This document shows, in pieces, positions 29,294-38,035 of a DNA stretch of 43,193 nucleotides. The stretch covers positions 1-43,193 of the forward strand of contig JAJPKH010000183.1 in the NCBI GenBank assembly GCA_021323795.1. Reading direction: 5' to 3'. Numbering within the stretch: the first letter of the stretch is position 1; the number at the start of each line of letters is the position of its first letter. The position numbers were made by a program, and so were the translations under genes. The DNA is from Acidiferrobacteraceae bacterium (GTDB taxonomy: Bacteria > Pseudomonadota > Gammaproteobacteria > Acidiferrobacterales > Sulfurifustaceae). The notes beneath the pieces are model-generated. The model was not told the DNA's origin and did no database searches. It saw only the letters and a list, made by a program, of their open reading frames with translations.

Positions 29294-30058
29294 ATGCGCT
29301 GGTTGAGGTTTTCCCGGCAGGACACGGCCGGGTTCGGTTTCGTCGAAGCCGACCGCGTTCGCGTCTGTCGCGGCGATATGTTCGGGGCCTACGAGCCGAC
29401 CGATCAAGCGCTCGCCTTGAGCGAGATCCAGTGGGAACCGCCTTGCGTCCCGACGAAAATGATCGCGCTCTGGAACAACTTCCACGAAGCGGCGCGGAAG
29501 TTCTCCCTCGCGCTGCCCGAAACTCCGCTGTTCTTTATCAAGAGCGCCAATTCGTTTTGCGCCCACGGCGCGACCATCCCGCCGCCCCGATCCTACTCCG
29601 GTCGCGTGCTTTATGAGGGCGAGCTGGGCATCGTCATCGGCAAGCGCGGCAAGAATATCGCGCCGGAGGACGCCGCGGCGCACATCTTCGGCTACACCTG
29701 CGTCAACGACGTAACCGCCATCGACCTGCTGAAGGCGGACCCGAGCTTCACCCAGTGGACGCGCGCGAAGAGTTTCGACGGGTTCAGCCCGTTCGGGCCG
29801 GTCGTCGCGACGGACGTAAGCCCGGCCGATTTGTCGGTGCGCACGCTCGTCAATGGCAAGGAGCGGCAGAACTACCCGGTGCGCGATATGATCTTCGCGC
29901 CGGCGCAACTGGTGAGCCTGATCTCGCGAGACACGACGCTGTCGCCGGGCGATATCATCTCGTGCGGCACCTCGGTCGGTTCCGGACCGATGCCGCATGG
30001 GGCGACCGTTGAAATCGTCATCGAGGGTATCGGCACGCTTTCGAACCGGTATGGTTAA
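29294..30058 (+). CDS. Fumarylacetoacetate hydrolase family protein
   Basis: PTKMIALWNNFHEAA, YEGELGIVIGKRGKNI, GYTCVNDVTAIDL, FDGFSPFGPVVAT, LSPGDIISCGTSVGSGPM. Start at MRWLRFSRQ. Confidence 0.92.
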   Translation: MRWLRFSRQDTAGFGFVEADRVRVCRGDMFGAYEPTDQALALSEIQWEPPCVPTKMIALWNNFHEAARKFSLALPETPLFFIKSANSFCAHGATIPPPRSYSGRVLYEGELGIVIGKRGKNIAPEDAAAHIFGYTCVNDVTAIDLLKADPSFTQWTRAKSFDGFSPFGPVVATDVSPADLSVRTLVNGKERQNYPVRDMIFAPAQLVSLISRDTTLSPGDIISCGTSVGSGPMPHGATVEIVIEGIGTLSNRYG

Positions 30059-30087
30059 CGGACGATGCATTAGCCAATGAGGATGCG

Positions 30088-31092
30088 ATGAAGATTGTCG
30101 TGGTGGGGGCGGGCGCGATCGGCGGCTATCTCGGCGCCAAGCTCGCGCTTGCCGGTGAAGAGGTCACGTTCATCGCGCGCGGCGCGAACCTTGCGGCGCT
30201 AAAAGCGCAAGGCCTGAAGCTGATCCTCGAAGACGGCACCGAGGCGCACGCGCGCGACGTGCGCGCGTGCGAAAAAGCCGCCGACGCCGGTCCGCACGAC
30301 GTCGTGCTCCTCACGTTGAAGGCGCACCAGGTAGCGGCCGTCGCCGAGAGCCTGCGCCATCTGTGCGGCGAGCGAACCGCCATCGTGACGATGCAGAACG
30401 GCATCCCGTGGTGGTATTTCCACAAGCACGGCGGCGAATACGAAGGCAAGCCCGTGCGCGCCGCCGACCCCGACGGCACGATCGCGCGCCACATCGACCC
30501 CGCACGGGTCATCGGCAGCGTGGTCTACCCGGCGGCCAACCTCGTCGCGCCCGGTGTCGTGCAGGTGATCGAAGGCAACCGCTTCAGCCTCGGCGAGCTC
30601 GACGGCTCCACCACGCCGCGGCTGCAAGCGATCGCCCAGAGCCTGATAAAAGCCGGGTTCAAGGCGCCGATCACGAACGACATCCGCGGCGAAATCTGGC
30701 TCAAGCTCTGGGGCAACCTGAGCTTCAATCCGATCAGCGCGCTGACTCACGCCACCCTCGTCGACATCTGCCGGTTTCCGCTGACGCGCGATCTCGCGAT
30801 GCAGATGATGCTCGAGGCCGAAGCGATCGCGAAGAAGCTCGGCGTCACGTTCAAAGTCAGCATCGAGCGGCGGATCGCCGGCGCGGAAAAAGTGGGCGCG
30901 CACAAGACGTCCATGTTGCAGGATATCGAGCAAGGGCGACCCATCGAGATCGAAGCGCTGGTCGGCTCGGTGGTCGAGCTCGGCGCGCTGACGCAGACGC
31001 CGACGCCCCACATCGGCGCCGTCTATGCGTGCGCCAGCCTGCTCGCGCAGACGCTGAACGCGCAACACGGCAAGCTCGAAATCGTGCGTTAG
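30088..31092 (+). CDS. 2-dehydropantoate 2-reductase family (ketopantoate reductase) protein
   Basis: Rossmann MKIVVVGAGAIGGYLGAKLALAGEEVTFIARG; KLWGNLSFNPISALTHATLVDIC. Confidence 0.92.
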   Translation: MKIVVVGAGAIGGYLGAKLALAGEEVTFIARGANLAALKAQGLKLILEDGTEAHARDVRACEKAADAGPHDVVLLTLKAHQVAAVAESLRHLCGERTAIVTMQNGIPWWYFHKHGGEYEGKPVRAADPDGTIARHIDPARVIGSVVYPAANLVAPGVVQVIEGNRFSLGELDGSTTPRLQAIAQSLIKAGFKAPITNDIRGEIWLKLWGNLSFNPISALTHATLVDICRFPLTRDLAMQMMLEAEAIAKKLGVTFKVSIERRIAGAEKVGAHKTSMLQDIEQGRPIEIEALVGSVVELGALTQTPTPHIGAVYACASLLAQTLNAQHGKLEIVR

Positions 31093-31127
31093 ATTTTTTT
31101 GAACCATAACGTCGGGAATCGTAAGCC

Positions 31128-32654
31128 ATGAGCACTGCTTCCACTGTCATCGAATTGTTGAATGCCGGCGCGCCCGCGGCGCGCGCCTTGAGCGCGCCGG
31201 GCGGCGCTCCGCTGACCTATCAGGCGCTGCGCGGTTTGGTCGCCGAGACGATCAAAACGCTCAACGGCAAGGGCATCGGCAGAAACGACCGCGTGGCGAT
31301 CGTGCTCGACAACGGGCCGGAGATGGCGACCGCGTTTCTCGGTGTCGCCGCCGGCGCCACCGCCGCGCCGTTGAATCCCGGTTATCGCGCGGAGGAATTC
31401 GAATTCTATCTGACGGATCTGAAAGCCAAGCTGCTGATCATCGAGAGCGAAAAGATTTCGCCGGCCGTGGACGTGGCAAACAAGCTCGGCATTCCCATCG
31501 CGCGGTTGCGGGCGACGCCGGAGAAAGGCGCCGGATATTTCGCGCTGGCATTCCCGCACGCGGCGCCGGCCGCGGCCGCGCGGCCCGGGCCCGGCGCGGC
31601 GGACGACATCGCGCTGGTGCTGCACACCTCCGGCACGACGTCGCGCCCCAAGATCGTGCCGCTCATGCAGCGCAACATCTGCGCCTCGGCGCACCACATT
31701 CGCCGCACGCTCGCCTTCACCGCCGCCGATCGCGGTCTCAATATCATGCCGTTGTTCCACATTCACGGACTGATCGCCGGCATTCTTTCGCCGCTTTCCG
31801 CCGGGGGCGAGGTGTGCTGCACGCCGGGATTCAACGCGCTCAAGTTTTTCGGCTGGATGGCGGAAGCACGGCCGACCTGGTACACGGGTGTGCCGACGAT
31901 GCATCAAGCCATATTGGCGCGCGCCGACAAGAACGCCGACGTAATCCAGGCGAATCCGTTGCGCTTTATCCGCTCGTCCTCGTCCTCGATGCCCCCGCAA
32001 GTAATTCGCGAGCTCGAACGCGTGTTCGGGGCGCCGGTCATCGAGGCCTACAGCATGACCGAAGCCGCGCACCAGATGACGAGCAATCCCTTGCCGCCCG
32101 GCAAGCGCAAGCCCGGGGCGGTCGGCGTGGCGGCCGGCCCGGAGGTGTGCGTGCTCGACGGCGCCGGCAACCCGGTCGCGCCCGGCGTGGTGGGGGAGGT
32201 CGCGATCCGCGGCCCGAACGTAATGTCGGGCTACGAGAATAATCCCAAGGCCAACGCCGAGGCGTTCGTGAACGGCTGGTTCCGTACCGGCGACCAGGGC
32301 GTGATGGACGCCGAGGGCTACGTCAGCATCACCGGTCGCTTGAAGGAGATCATCAACCGCGGCGGCGAGAAGGTCTCGCCGCGCGAAGTGGACGAGGTGC
32401 TCATGGACCATCCCGCCGTCGCGCAGTGCGTCACGTTCGCGATTCCCCATGAAAAACTCGGCGAGGACGTCGCCGCCCTGGTGGTGCTGCGGGAGGGCGC
32501 GACGGCGGGCGAAAAGGAGCTGCGCGACTTCGCGGCCGTGCACCTGGCCGACTTCAAGGTCCCGCGCAAGATTCTTTTCCGCAGCGAGATCCCCAAAGGC
32601 GCGACCGGAAAATTGCAGCGCATCGGGCTCGCGCAAAAACTCGGTATCGCTTAA
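31128..32654 (+). CDS. Acyl-CoA synthetase of the oxalyl-CoA synthetase (AAE3/Pcs60)-like type
   Basis: LVLHTSGTTSRPKIVPLMQRN, RSSSSSMPPQVIRELERVFGAPVIEAYSMTEAAHQMTSNPLPPGKRKPGAVG, GRLKEIINRGGEKVSPREVDEVL, KGATGKLQR. Confidence 0.85.
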   Translation: MSTASTVIELLNAGAPAARALSAPGGAPLTYQALRGLVAETIKTLNGKGIGRNDRVAIVLDNGPEMATAFLGVAAGATAAPLNPGYRAEEFEFYLTDLKAKLLIIESEKISPAVDVANKLGIPIARLRATPEKGAGYFALAFPHAAPAAAARPGPGAADDIALVLHTSGTTSRPKIVPLMQRNICASAHHIRRTLAFTAADRGLNIMPLFHIHGLIAGILSPLSAGGEVCCTPGFNALKFFGWMAEARPTWYTGVPTMHQAILARADKNADVIQANPLRFIRSSSSSMPPQVIRELERVFGAPVIEAYSMTEAAHQMTSNPLPPGKRKPGAVGVAAGPEVCVLDGAGNPVAPGVVGEVAIRGPNVMSGYENNPKANAEAFVNGWFRTGDQGVMDAEGYVSITGRLKEIINRGGEKVSPREVDEVLMDHPAVAQCVTFAIPHEKLGEDVAALVVLREGATAGEKELRDFAAVHLADFKVPRKILFRSEIPKGATGKLQRIGLAQKLGIA

Positions 32655-32690
32655 CCGGAAGCTGTCCGGGGAGAGAACAGCCGCCGCGCT

Positions 32691-33353
32691 TCACGCGCTC
32701 GTCGGCGGACTGTCGAGCCGCGCCAGCGCCTCGCGGTAGACCGCCTCGGTTTCCCGTTCCTGCCGCAGCGCGATGCCGAGATCGTGCAGCAGGCCGTCCT
32801 TTAGACCGTACACCCAGCCGTGCACGGTCAGATCCTGGCGCGCGGCCCACGCATCCTGCACGATGGTGGTACGGCACACCTGCATCACTTGCTCGATCAC
32901 GTTGAGTTCGCACAAGCGGTCCCAGCGCGCGTCTCCGGCGGGAAGCCCGGCCATCAGCGCGGCGTGTTTGTCGCGCACGTCCTCGATATGACGCAGCCAG
33001 TTGTTGATCAATCCGAGGCGTTCGCCCTCCAGCGCCGACTTCACCCCGCCGCATCCGTAGTGACCGCACACGATGATGTGCCTCACTTTCAGCACGTCGA
33101 CCGCGTACTGAATGACGGAGAGGCAGTTGAGGTCGCTGTGAACCACGACGTTGCCGACGTTGCGATGGACGAACACTTCGCCCGGCTGCAGTCCGGTGAT
33201 CTGGTTCGCCGGCACGCGGCTGTCGGAGCACCCGATCCATAGATATTCCGGCCGCTGAATGGCGGCGAGCTTGCGGAAGAAGCTCGCGTCTTGCGCGCGG
33301 GTCTTGGCCGCCCAGTCGCGATTGTTGTCGAAAAGCTTCTGCAGGTAGCGCAT
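32691..33353 (-). CDS. Beta-class carbonic anhydrase
   Basis: Zn ligand motifs CSDSRVPANQI and HIIVCGHYGCGGVKSAL. Confidence 0.96.
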   Translation of the reverse strand: MRYLQKLFDNNRDWAAKTRAQDASFFRKLAAIQRPEYLWIGCSDSRVPANQITGLQPGEVFVHRNVGNVVVHSDLNCLSVIQYAVDVLKVRHIIVCGHYGCGGVKSALEGERLGLINNWLRHIEDVRDKHAALMAGLPAGDARWDRLCELNVIEQVMQVCRTTIVQDAWAARQDLTVHGWVYGLKDGLLHDLGIALRQERETEAVYREALARLDSPPTSA

Positions 33354-33367
33354 GCCGATGCGATCGA

Positions 33368-34684
33368 TCAGTGCAGCTTGGTGCGTGGTCGCGTCGGGCG
33401 CGTCAGGAAGTCCGCGATGACCAGCAGCACCGTGCGCAGAGCGCCGAAAAGCGCGCGCTGGTGCAGTCGATAGAGGCTGCGGTAAACGATGCGCGCGATC
33501 CAGCCTTCAAGCCAGATATCCCCGGTCAGGTTGCCCATAAGATTACCCACGGTCGTGTATTCGCTCAAGGATACGAGCGAGCCGTAGTCGTGGTACACGA
33601 ATTTGCGCAACGGTTTTCCCTTCAAGCGCCGCGCGAGCGAGCGCACCAGCAGCGACGCTTGTTGATGGGCCGCCTGCGCCGTCGGAGGAACCGGCCGGTC
33701 ATGGCCGGGACGCGGACAACTCGCGCAGTCGCCGAGCGCGAAGATGTCAGGGTCGCGCGTCGTCTGCAGCGTCTGGTGCACGACCAGCTGGTTCAGGCGA
33801 TTGGTTTCGAGCCCGCCGATGTCTTTGAGAAAATCGGGCGCCTTGATGCCGGCCGCCCACACCTTGAGCGCGGCATGGACGAACATGCCGTCGTGCATGT
33901 AAAGGCCGTTCGCCGTCACGCGCGTGACCCGCTTTCCCGTGTACACGTTGACGTGCAGGCGCTTCAGCTCCTTCTCGGCGGGTTCGGACAGCCGGGCCGG
34001 CAGCGCGGGCAGGATGCGCTCCGCCGCTTCGACGAGCGTCAGTTGCACGTCTTTCTCGGGCACGATGCGATCGAAGCCGTAAGCGACGAATTGACGCGCG
34101 GTGTGGTGCAGCTCGGCGGCGAGCTCGACGCCGGTCGCGCCCGCGCCGACGATGGCGACGTTCAAGAGCCCGCTGTCCGCCGGAATGCCCTGCGTCTGCG
34201 CCCGCATGTAGGTTTCCAGCAGGCGCTGCTGAAACCGATCCGCCTCTTCGCGGTTGTCGAGAAACGTGCAGTATTCGCGCACGCCGGAAATGCCGAAATC
34301 ATTCGTGACGCTGCCGATCGCGATGACCAGCAGATCGTAGGGAACGGTACGTTCGGGAATGATGATCGATTCGTCGGCGCCGAGCGTCGGCGCGAGGTGC
34401 ACGAGCCTATGTTCGCGATCGAGGCTATGAAACCGCCCGAGGCGAAAGTCGAAACCGCGCCAGCGCGCCTGCGCGAGATAATCGAGCGCGTCTTCGTAAG
34501 AATCGAGCGTGCCCGCCGCCACCTCGTGCAGCAGCGGTTTCCACAGATGCGTCAGCGAGCAGTCGATCAGTGTGACGTGCGCGCGGTGGCGCCGCCCGAG
34601 CTTGTCGCCGAGCCGACTGGCGAGCTCGAGGCCGCCCGCGCCGCCGCCGATGACGACGATGCGGGGAAGTTGTTCCGTTGTCAT
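33368..34684 (-). CDS. Type II NADH dehydrogenase-like FAD/NAD(P) oxidoreductase
   Basis: IVVIGGGAGGLELASRLGDKLG, LNVAIVGAGATGVELAAELHH, DIFALGDCASCPRP; start at MTTEQLPR rather than 34858. Confidence 0.92.
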   Translation of the reverse strand: MTTEQLPRIVVIGGGAGGLELASRLGDKLGRRHRAHVTLIDCSLTHLWKPLLHEVAAGTLDSYEDALDYLAQARWRGFDFRLGRFHSLDREHRLVHLAPTLGADESIIIPERTVPYDLLVIAIGSVTNDFGISGVREYCTFLDNREEADRFQQRLLETYMRAQTQGIPADSGLLNVAIVGAGATGVELAAELHHTARQFVAYGFDRIVPEKDVQLTLVEAAERILPALPARLSEPAEKELKRLHVNVYTGKRVTRVTANGLYMHDGMFVHAALKVWAAGIKAPDFLKDIGGLETNRLNQLVVHQTLQTTRDPDIFALGDCASCPRPGHDRPVPPTAQAAHQQASLLVRSLARRLKGKPLRKFVYHDYGSLVSLSEYTTVGNLMGNLTGDIWLEGWIARIVYRSLYRLHQRALFGALRTVLLVIADFLTRPTRPRTKLH

Positions 34685-34870
34685 GCGTGCTTCTCGGTGC
34701 GCCGCCGTCCGCCGTTCGGGCGGCCGGTGCGTGGATAGGTCGATCGCGGGCGGGGGATCATGAATTATTGTCGTTGTTGTCGGTGTGCATCTCGAGCTTG
34801 ACGGCGCTCCTGCGGCCGCGGCGGTCGTTTTTCCTGACAATAGTAAAATGACATCCAACGCCGGCCGTAG

Positions 34871-34919
34871 GGTGCGCCGTGCGCACCAGAATATAAAAGC
34901 GGTGCGTGGGACGCACCCA
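34871..34919. repeat. Compound palindromic intergenic element
   Basis: GGTGCG-CCGTG-CGCACC (34872-34888) and GGTGCGT-GGG-ACGCACC (34902-34918), outer pair GGGTGCG ... CGCACCC. Confidence 0.75.
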
Positions 34920-35139
34920 GTGCCATTCCCTTATACGGGTTAGGTGCTCTTAGTAACCTTTGGGGAGCGTTGTCGTATCTACGAACGGCATAAACCGCGC
35001 GCCAATATATCGAGGTTCAGGCCGGTTGGGAATGCGGGACCGCATGATCGTGCGCCGGCGCGAGATGCCGGTGCGCCGTGTGTGACCGCGAGCCGGCTCG
35101 GTCGAATGCGGCGCCAGCCCGGGAAAGAAGGGCTGTGGA

Positions 35140-36336
35140 TTAACCGCGCGGGAGCGAGAACCGCACGATCGTGCCCTTGCCGGGCTCGCTTTCGAGCCTG
35201 ATCGCGCCGCCGTGCGCCTCGATGATCTGCTTGACGATGGGCAGCCCCAAGCCGATGCCCGAGCGATGTTGCGAGGCGGTGACGAACTTGTCGAAAATCC
35301 TGTCCTTGATCTCGTCCGGCACTCCCTTGCCGTTGTCCGCGACCCAGCACTCCACCTTGGCGTCCGCGGCGGCCGTGGCCCCGAGCGCCACCGTACCGCC
35401 CGGCGCGCTGTCGATCGCGTTGGAGATGAGATTTTGATAGACACGTTCGAGCAGATCGCGATCGCCGTTCAGCATCAGGTCATCCGGTATCTCGTTGACG
35501 ATCTGCGTATTGGACGTGGTGGCGAGCGAGATCAGAGCGCGGACGGCGGAATCGGCGACGGCGGCGAGATAAACCGGGGCGCGCTCGATCTTGATATTCG
35601 CCGCCGTGCGTATGTTCTGCTCTTCCTGCAAGAGTTTGGTGATCAGCGCCTGCATCTGTTCGATGTTGCGTTTGACCACGCTTTGGGTGTTCCGCACGCG
35701 CTCGCTGACGGCGGCGGTTTCCAGCTCGCGTTCGATTAGGGCGATGGCATAGTAAATAGCCGCCAGCGGCGAACGCAGGTCATGTACCAGAAATTTGAGG
35801 TACTCCTCGCGACGTTTTAGTTCGGCGCTGTCGCGCCGCTCGACATACGCCTGGACCGAGGTCTTGATGCCTTCGTCGATCAATTCACTGATCACGCGAT
35901 TGGCGTCACCAACGACGTAAAGTTGCGCGTCCTCGGCGGTTCGCACGATGCAGCGGCGCAGCAGTTTGTATTCTTCGACCAGTTGCGCCAGGTCGTACCC
36001 GTTCGCGTGCCGCTCCTTGCCGTGCGCGGCACTAAAGGCCGCCAGACGCGCGGCGGATTTATCCGGCTGACGAAGCTCTTCCGCCAATTCGTCGATCAGG
36101 ACGGGTATATGGTCGTGCAGGATGGCGCGCTCCAGATTGCGGGCGCCGGGAAGCTGCCTCACCTCGTTTTCCCAGGAAGACAGCAGCGCTTCCTTTTGCC
36201 GCTGGATCAGCGCGGCGAGCGCGTGCGGCGTAGCGATTTCCACTGAGCAGTCCTCCCGGCCGATGACGTTGACCGAACGATCCAACCGGCGATCATTCGT
36301 AATCGGTATAAGCGGATATCGAGACTTACAAGTCAT
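35140..36336 (-). CDS. Orphan sensor histidine kinase with RsbRD-like N-terminal domain
   Basis: H-box FLVHDLRSPLAAIYYAIALIE, N-box LISNAIDSAPGG, G-boxes VADNGKGVPDEIKDRIFDKF and GIGLGLPIVKQIIEAHGG; N-terminal LIQRQKEALLSSWENEVRQLPG. Confidence 0.88.
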   Translation of the reverse strand: MTCKSRYPLIPITNDRRLDRSVNVIGREDCSVEIATPHALAALIQRQKEALLSSWENEVRQLPGARNLERAILHDHIPVLIDELAEELRQPDKSAARLAAFSAAHGKERHANGYDLAQLVEEYKLLRRCIVRTAEDAQLYVVGDANRVISELIDEGIKTSVQAYVERRDSAELKRREEYLKFLVHDLRSPLAAIYYAIALIERELETAAVSERVRNTQSVVKRNIEQMQALITKLLQEEQNIRTAANIKIERAPVYLAAVADSAVRALISLATTSNTQIVNEIPDDLMLNGDRDLLERVYQNLISNAIDSAPGGTVALGATAAADAKVECWVADNGKGVPDEIKDRIFDKFVTASQHRSGIGLGLPIVKQIIEAHGGAIRLESEPGKGTIVRFSLPRG

Positions 36337-36363
36337 GTTAACACCGCGCCGCGGCATGAGGAG

Positions 36364-36394
36364 GGAAAGCACTGGAAACACTAGGGGAAAGCAC
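36364..36394. repeat. Three short imperfect direct repeats upstream of the histidine kinase
   Basis: GGAAAGCACT / GGAAACACTA / GGGGAAAGCAC in 31 nt. Confidence 0.5.
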
Positions 36395-36420
36395 GCACAC
36401 CGTCCGGCTGAGCGGCGTGT

Positions 36421-37218
36421 CTACGGCTGCGGCTGTTTTATCCAGGCGGAGATAAGGTTAACCGCCTCTTGTTCCATGCCGATGTAACCGTGCCAATGCT
36501 GCGCTTCACACGGGTCGCCGCGCGCGCCGGCGCCGCCGTTCACCAGGAGCTGCTTTTTGATCGGCGCGTGTTTCAGACCCTTCATGATGTACGGCACATC
36601 CTGCGGCCGGCAAATGGAGCAGGCGTCGTTCTCATGATGCATGACGAGCACGGGAATGTGGATCTTCTCGAGCGCCTGTGTCGGCACCGCGCCGGTCTTG
36701 TCGTAACGCGTGACGCTGGAAGTCAGCACGATACCGGCGAGCTCGCGGTCGCCGAAATCTATCGCCGCGGCCGTCGCCGATATCGTGCCGCGGCTGGTGC
36801 CGACCAGCCAGACGGGCAGACGCGCGTCTTGTTTCAGGTACGCGACGAGCCGGCCGAGGTCTTCCAGGTGCGGCCGGCTGATGCGAAACGCGTAGTCCAT
36901 GTCTTCCTTGTCGGTCGGTTTGCCCACAACCGCGACGTTGAATCCGTTGGCGGCGAAGAAGTCGCGACTGCGCACGAGAAAGTTGTTCGACCGCGGTACG
37001 CCGTTCTTCATCCCGATGCCGCCGGCGCCGCCGGGAAGCAGCACGACGGTGGCCGAGGCATCCGGCCGCTTCATGTACCAGAACGACACCGATACGCCCG
37101 GACGCGTGTCGATCTTGACCAGCCGGTCTTCGGCAAAAGTGCCGGCGCAGAACGCGAGGAGAACCACAGCGCCGAATAACGCGGCGCATTTCGCGCGCGC
37201 GGGATGGAGGACCGTCAT
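36421..37218 (-). CDS. Secreted alpha/beta hydrolase
   Basis: Signal-like MTVLHPARAKCAALFGAVVLLAFCAGTFA; VVLLPGGAGGIGM, nucleophile elbow-like WLVGTSRGTISATAAA, PVLVMHHENDACSICRP. Confidence 0.85.
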   Translation of the reverse strand: MTVLHPARAKCAALFGAVVLLAFCAGTFAEDRLVKIDTRPGVSVSFWYMKRPDASATVVLLPGGAGGIGMKNGVPRSNNFLVRSRDFFAANGFNVAVVGKPTDKEDMDYAFRISRPHLEDLGRLVAYLKQDARLPVWLVGTSRGTISATAAAIDFGDRELAGIVLTSSVTRYDKTGAVPTQALEKIHIPVLVMHHENDACSICRPQDVPYIMKGLKHAPIKKQLLVNGGAGARGDPCEAQHWHGYIGMEQEAVNLISAWIKQPQP

Positions 37219-37676
37219 AGCGCGCTGTAACCGCGCGCCATCGCGACCGCGGCGAATACCATCAGCACGACGAGCAAGGCCTGCACATGACTGATGGTGG
37301 CGATGATGCGCGCCCTGCCTGGAATCGCCACGACGCCGGCCGAGCCGCCGCGTCCGATCGCGAGACGCCAGCGAATCAACAGAATCATCGGCCAGATCTC
37401 GAGTAACAGGATGACGCCGAGGAGTATCATTTTCGTGAGGAAGAAATAATTGCCGTTGTAGTAATCGATACCTTTCTCGGTTTCGCCGAGATACCGCCAC
37501 AATCCGGTCGCGATCCAGAGCATGGCCGCGACACCCCAGAGCGTGTCGGCGCGGAAGACGCGTTGCAGCGAGCGTGCGTCGGGCACCTCGCGCAGCGCGG
37601 TGGCGCGATTGATGACGGCGCCGAGCCCGAGGCCGAGCGCAATGAGATGAAGGGCGGCGAGTGTTATCTGAGTCAT
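37215..37676 (-). CDS. DUF2214-like integral membrane protein
   Basis: Four predicted TM segments, MTQITLAALHLIALGLGLGAVINRATALREVPDARSLQRVFRADTLWGVAAMLWIATGLWRY; 4-nt overlap with the hydrolase. Confidence 0.65.
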   Translation of the reverse strand: MTQITLAALHLIALGLGLGAVINRATALREVPDARSLQRVFRADTLWGVAAMLWIATGLWRYLGETEKGIDYYNGNYFFLTKMILLGVILLLEIWPMILLIRWRLAIGRGGSAGVVAIPGRARIIATISHVQALLVVLMVFAAVAMARGYSAL

Positions 37677-38035
37677 GCGGGCGATTTTTAATATTGTGAA
37701 AGCCGCTGGCGCGGCGCGATTTGTCCCTAACGAATTACCGGAAGCGATCTCAAAATCCACGTATTGGAGATTGCTGCGTCGCGAACTCCGCTCCGTTGCC
37801 ACTGTAAGCGCGAGCTCATTATAGAGTCCTCACGACGGCGCCGCCGTGCGCTTTTGGGGGCAGGCCAATCGCCGATGCCATTGTCGTCGCCAGGCGGGTT
37901 TTTGCGCAGCACCTTGCGTCCGACCATCCCTCGCTTCCGTCCGGGGATACCGCATGGCAGCGGCGCCGCTTTCCTGTCACTCCGGTGCCCCTTGCCGCAT
38001 TTGCCGACCGGGCGGGACCGCGCGTGCCGCGATGG

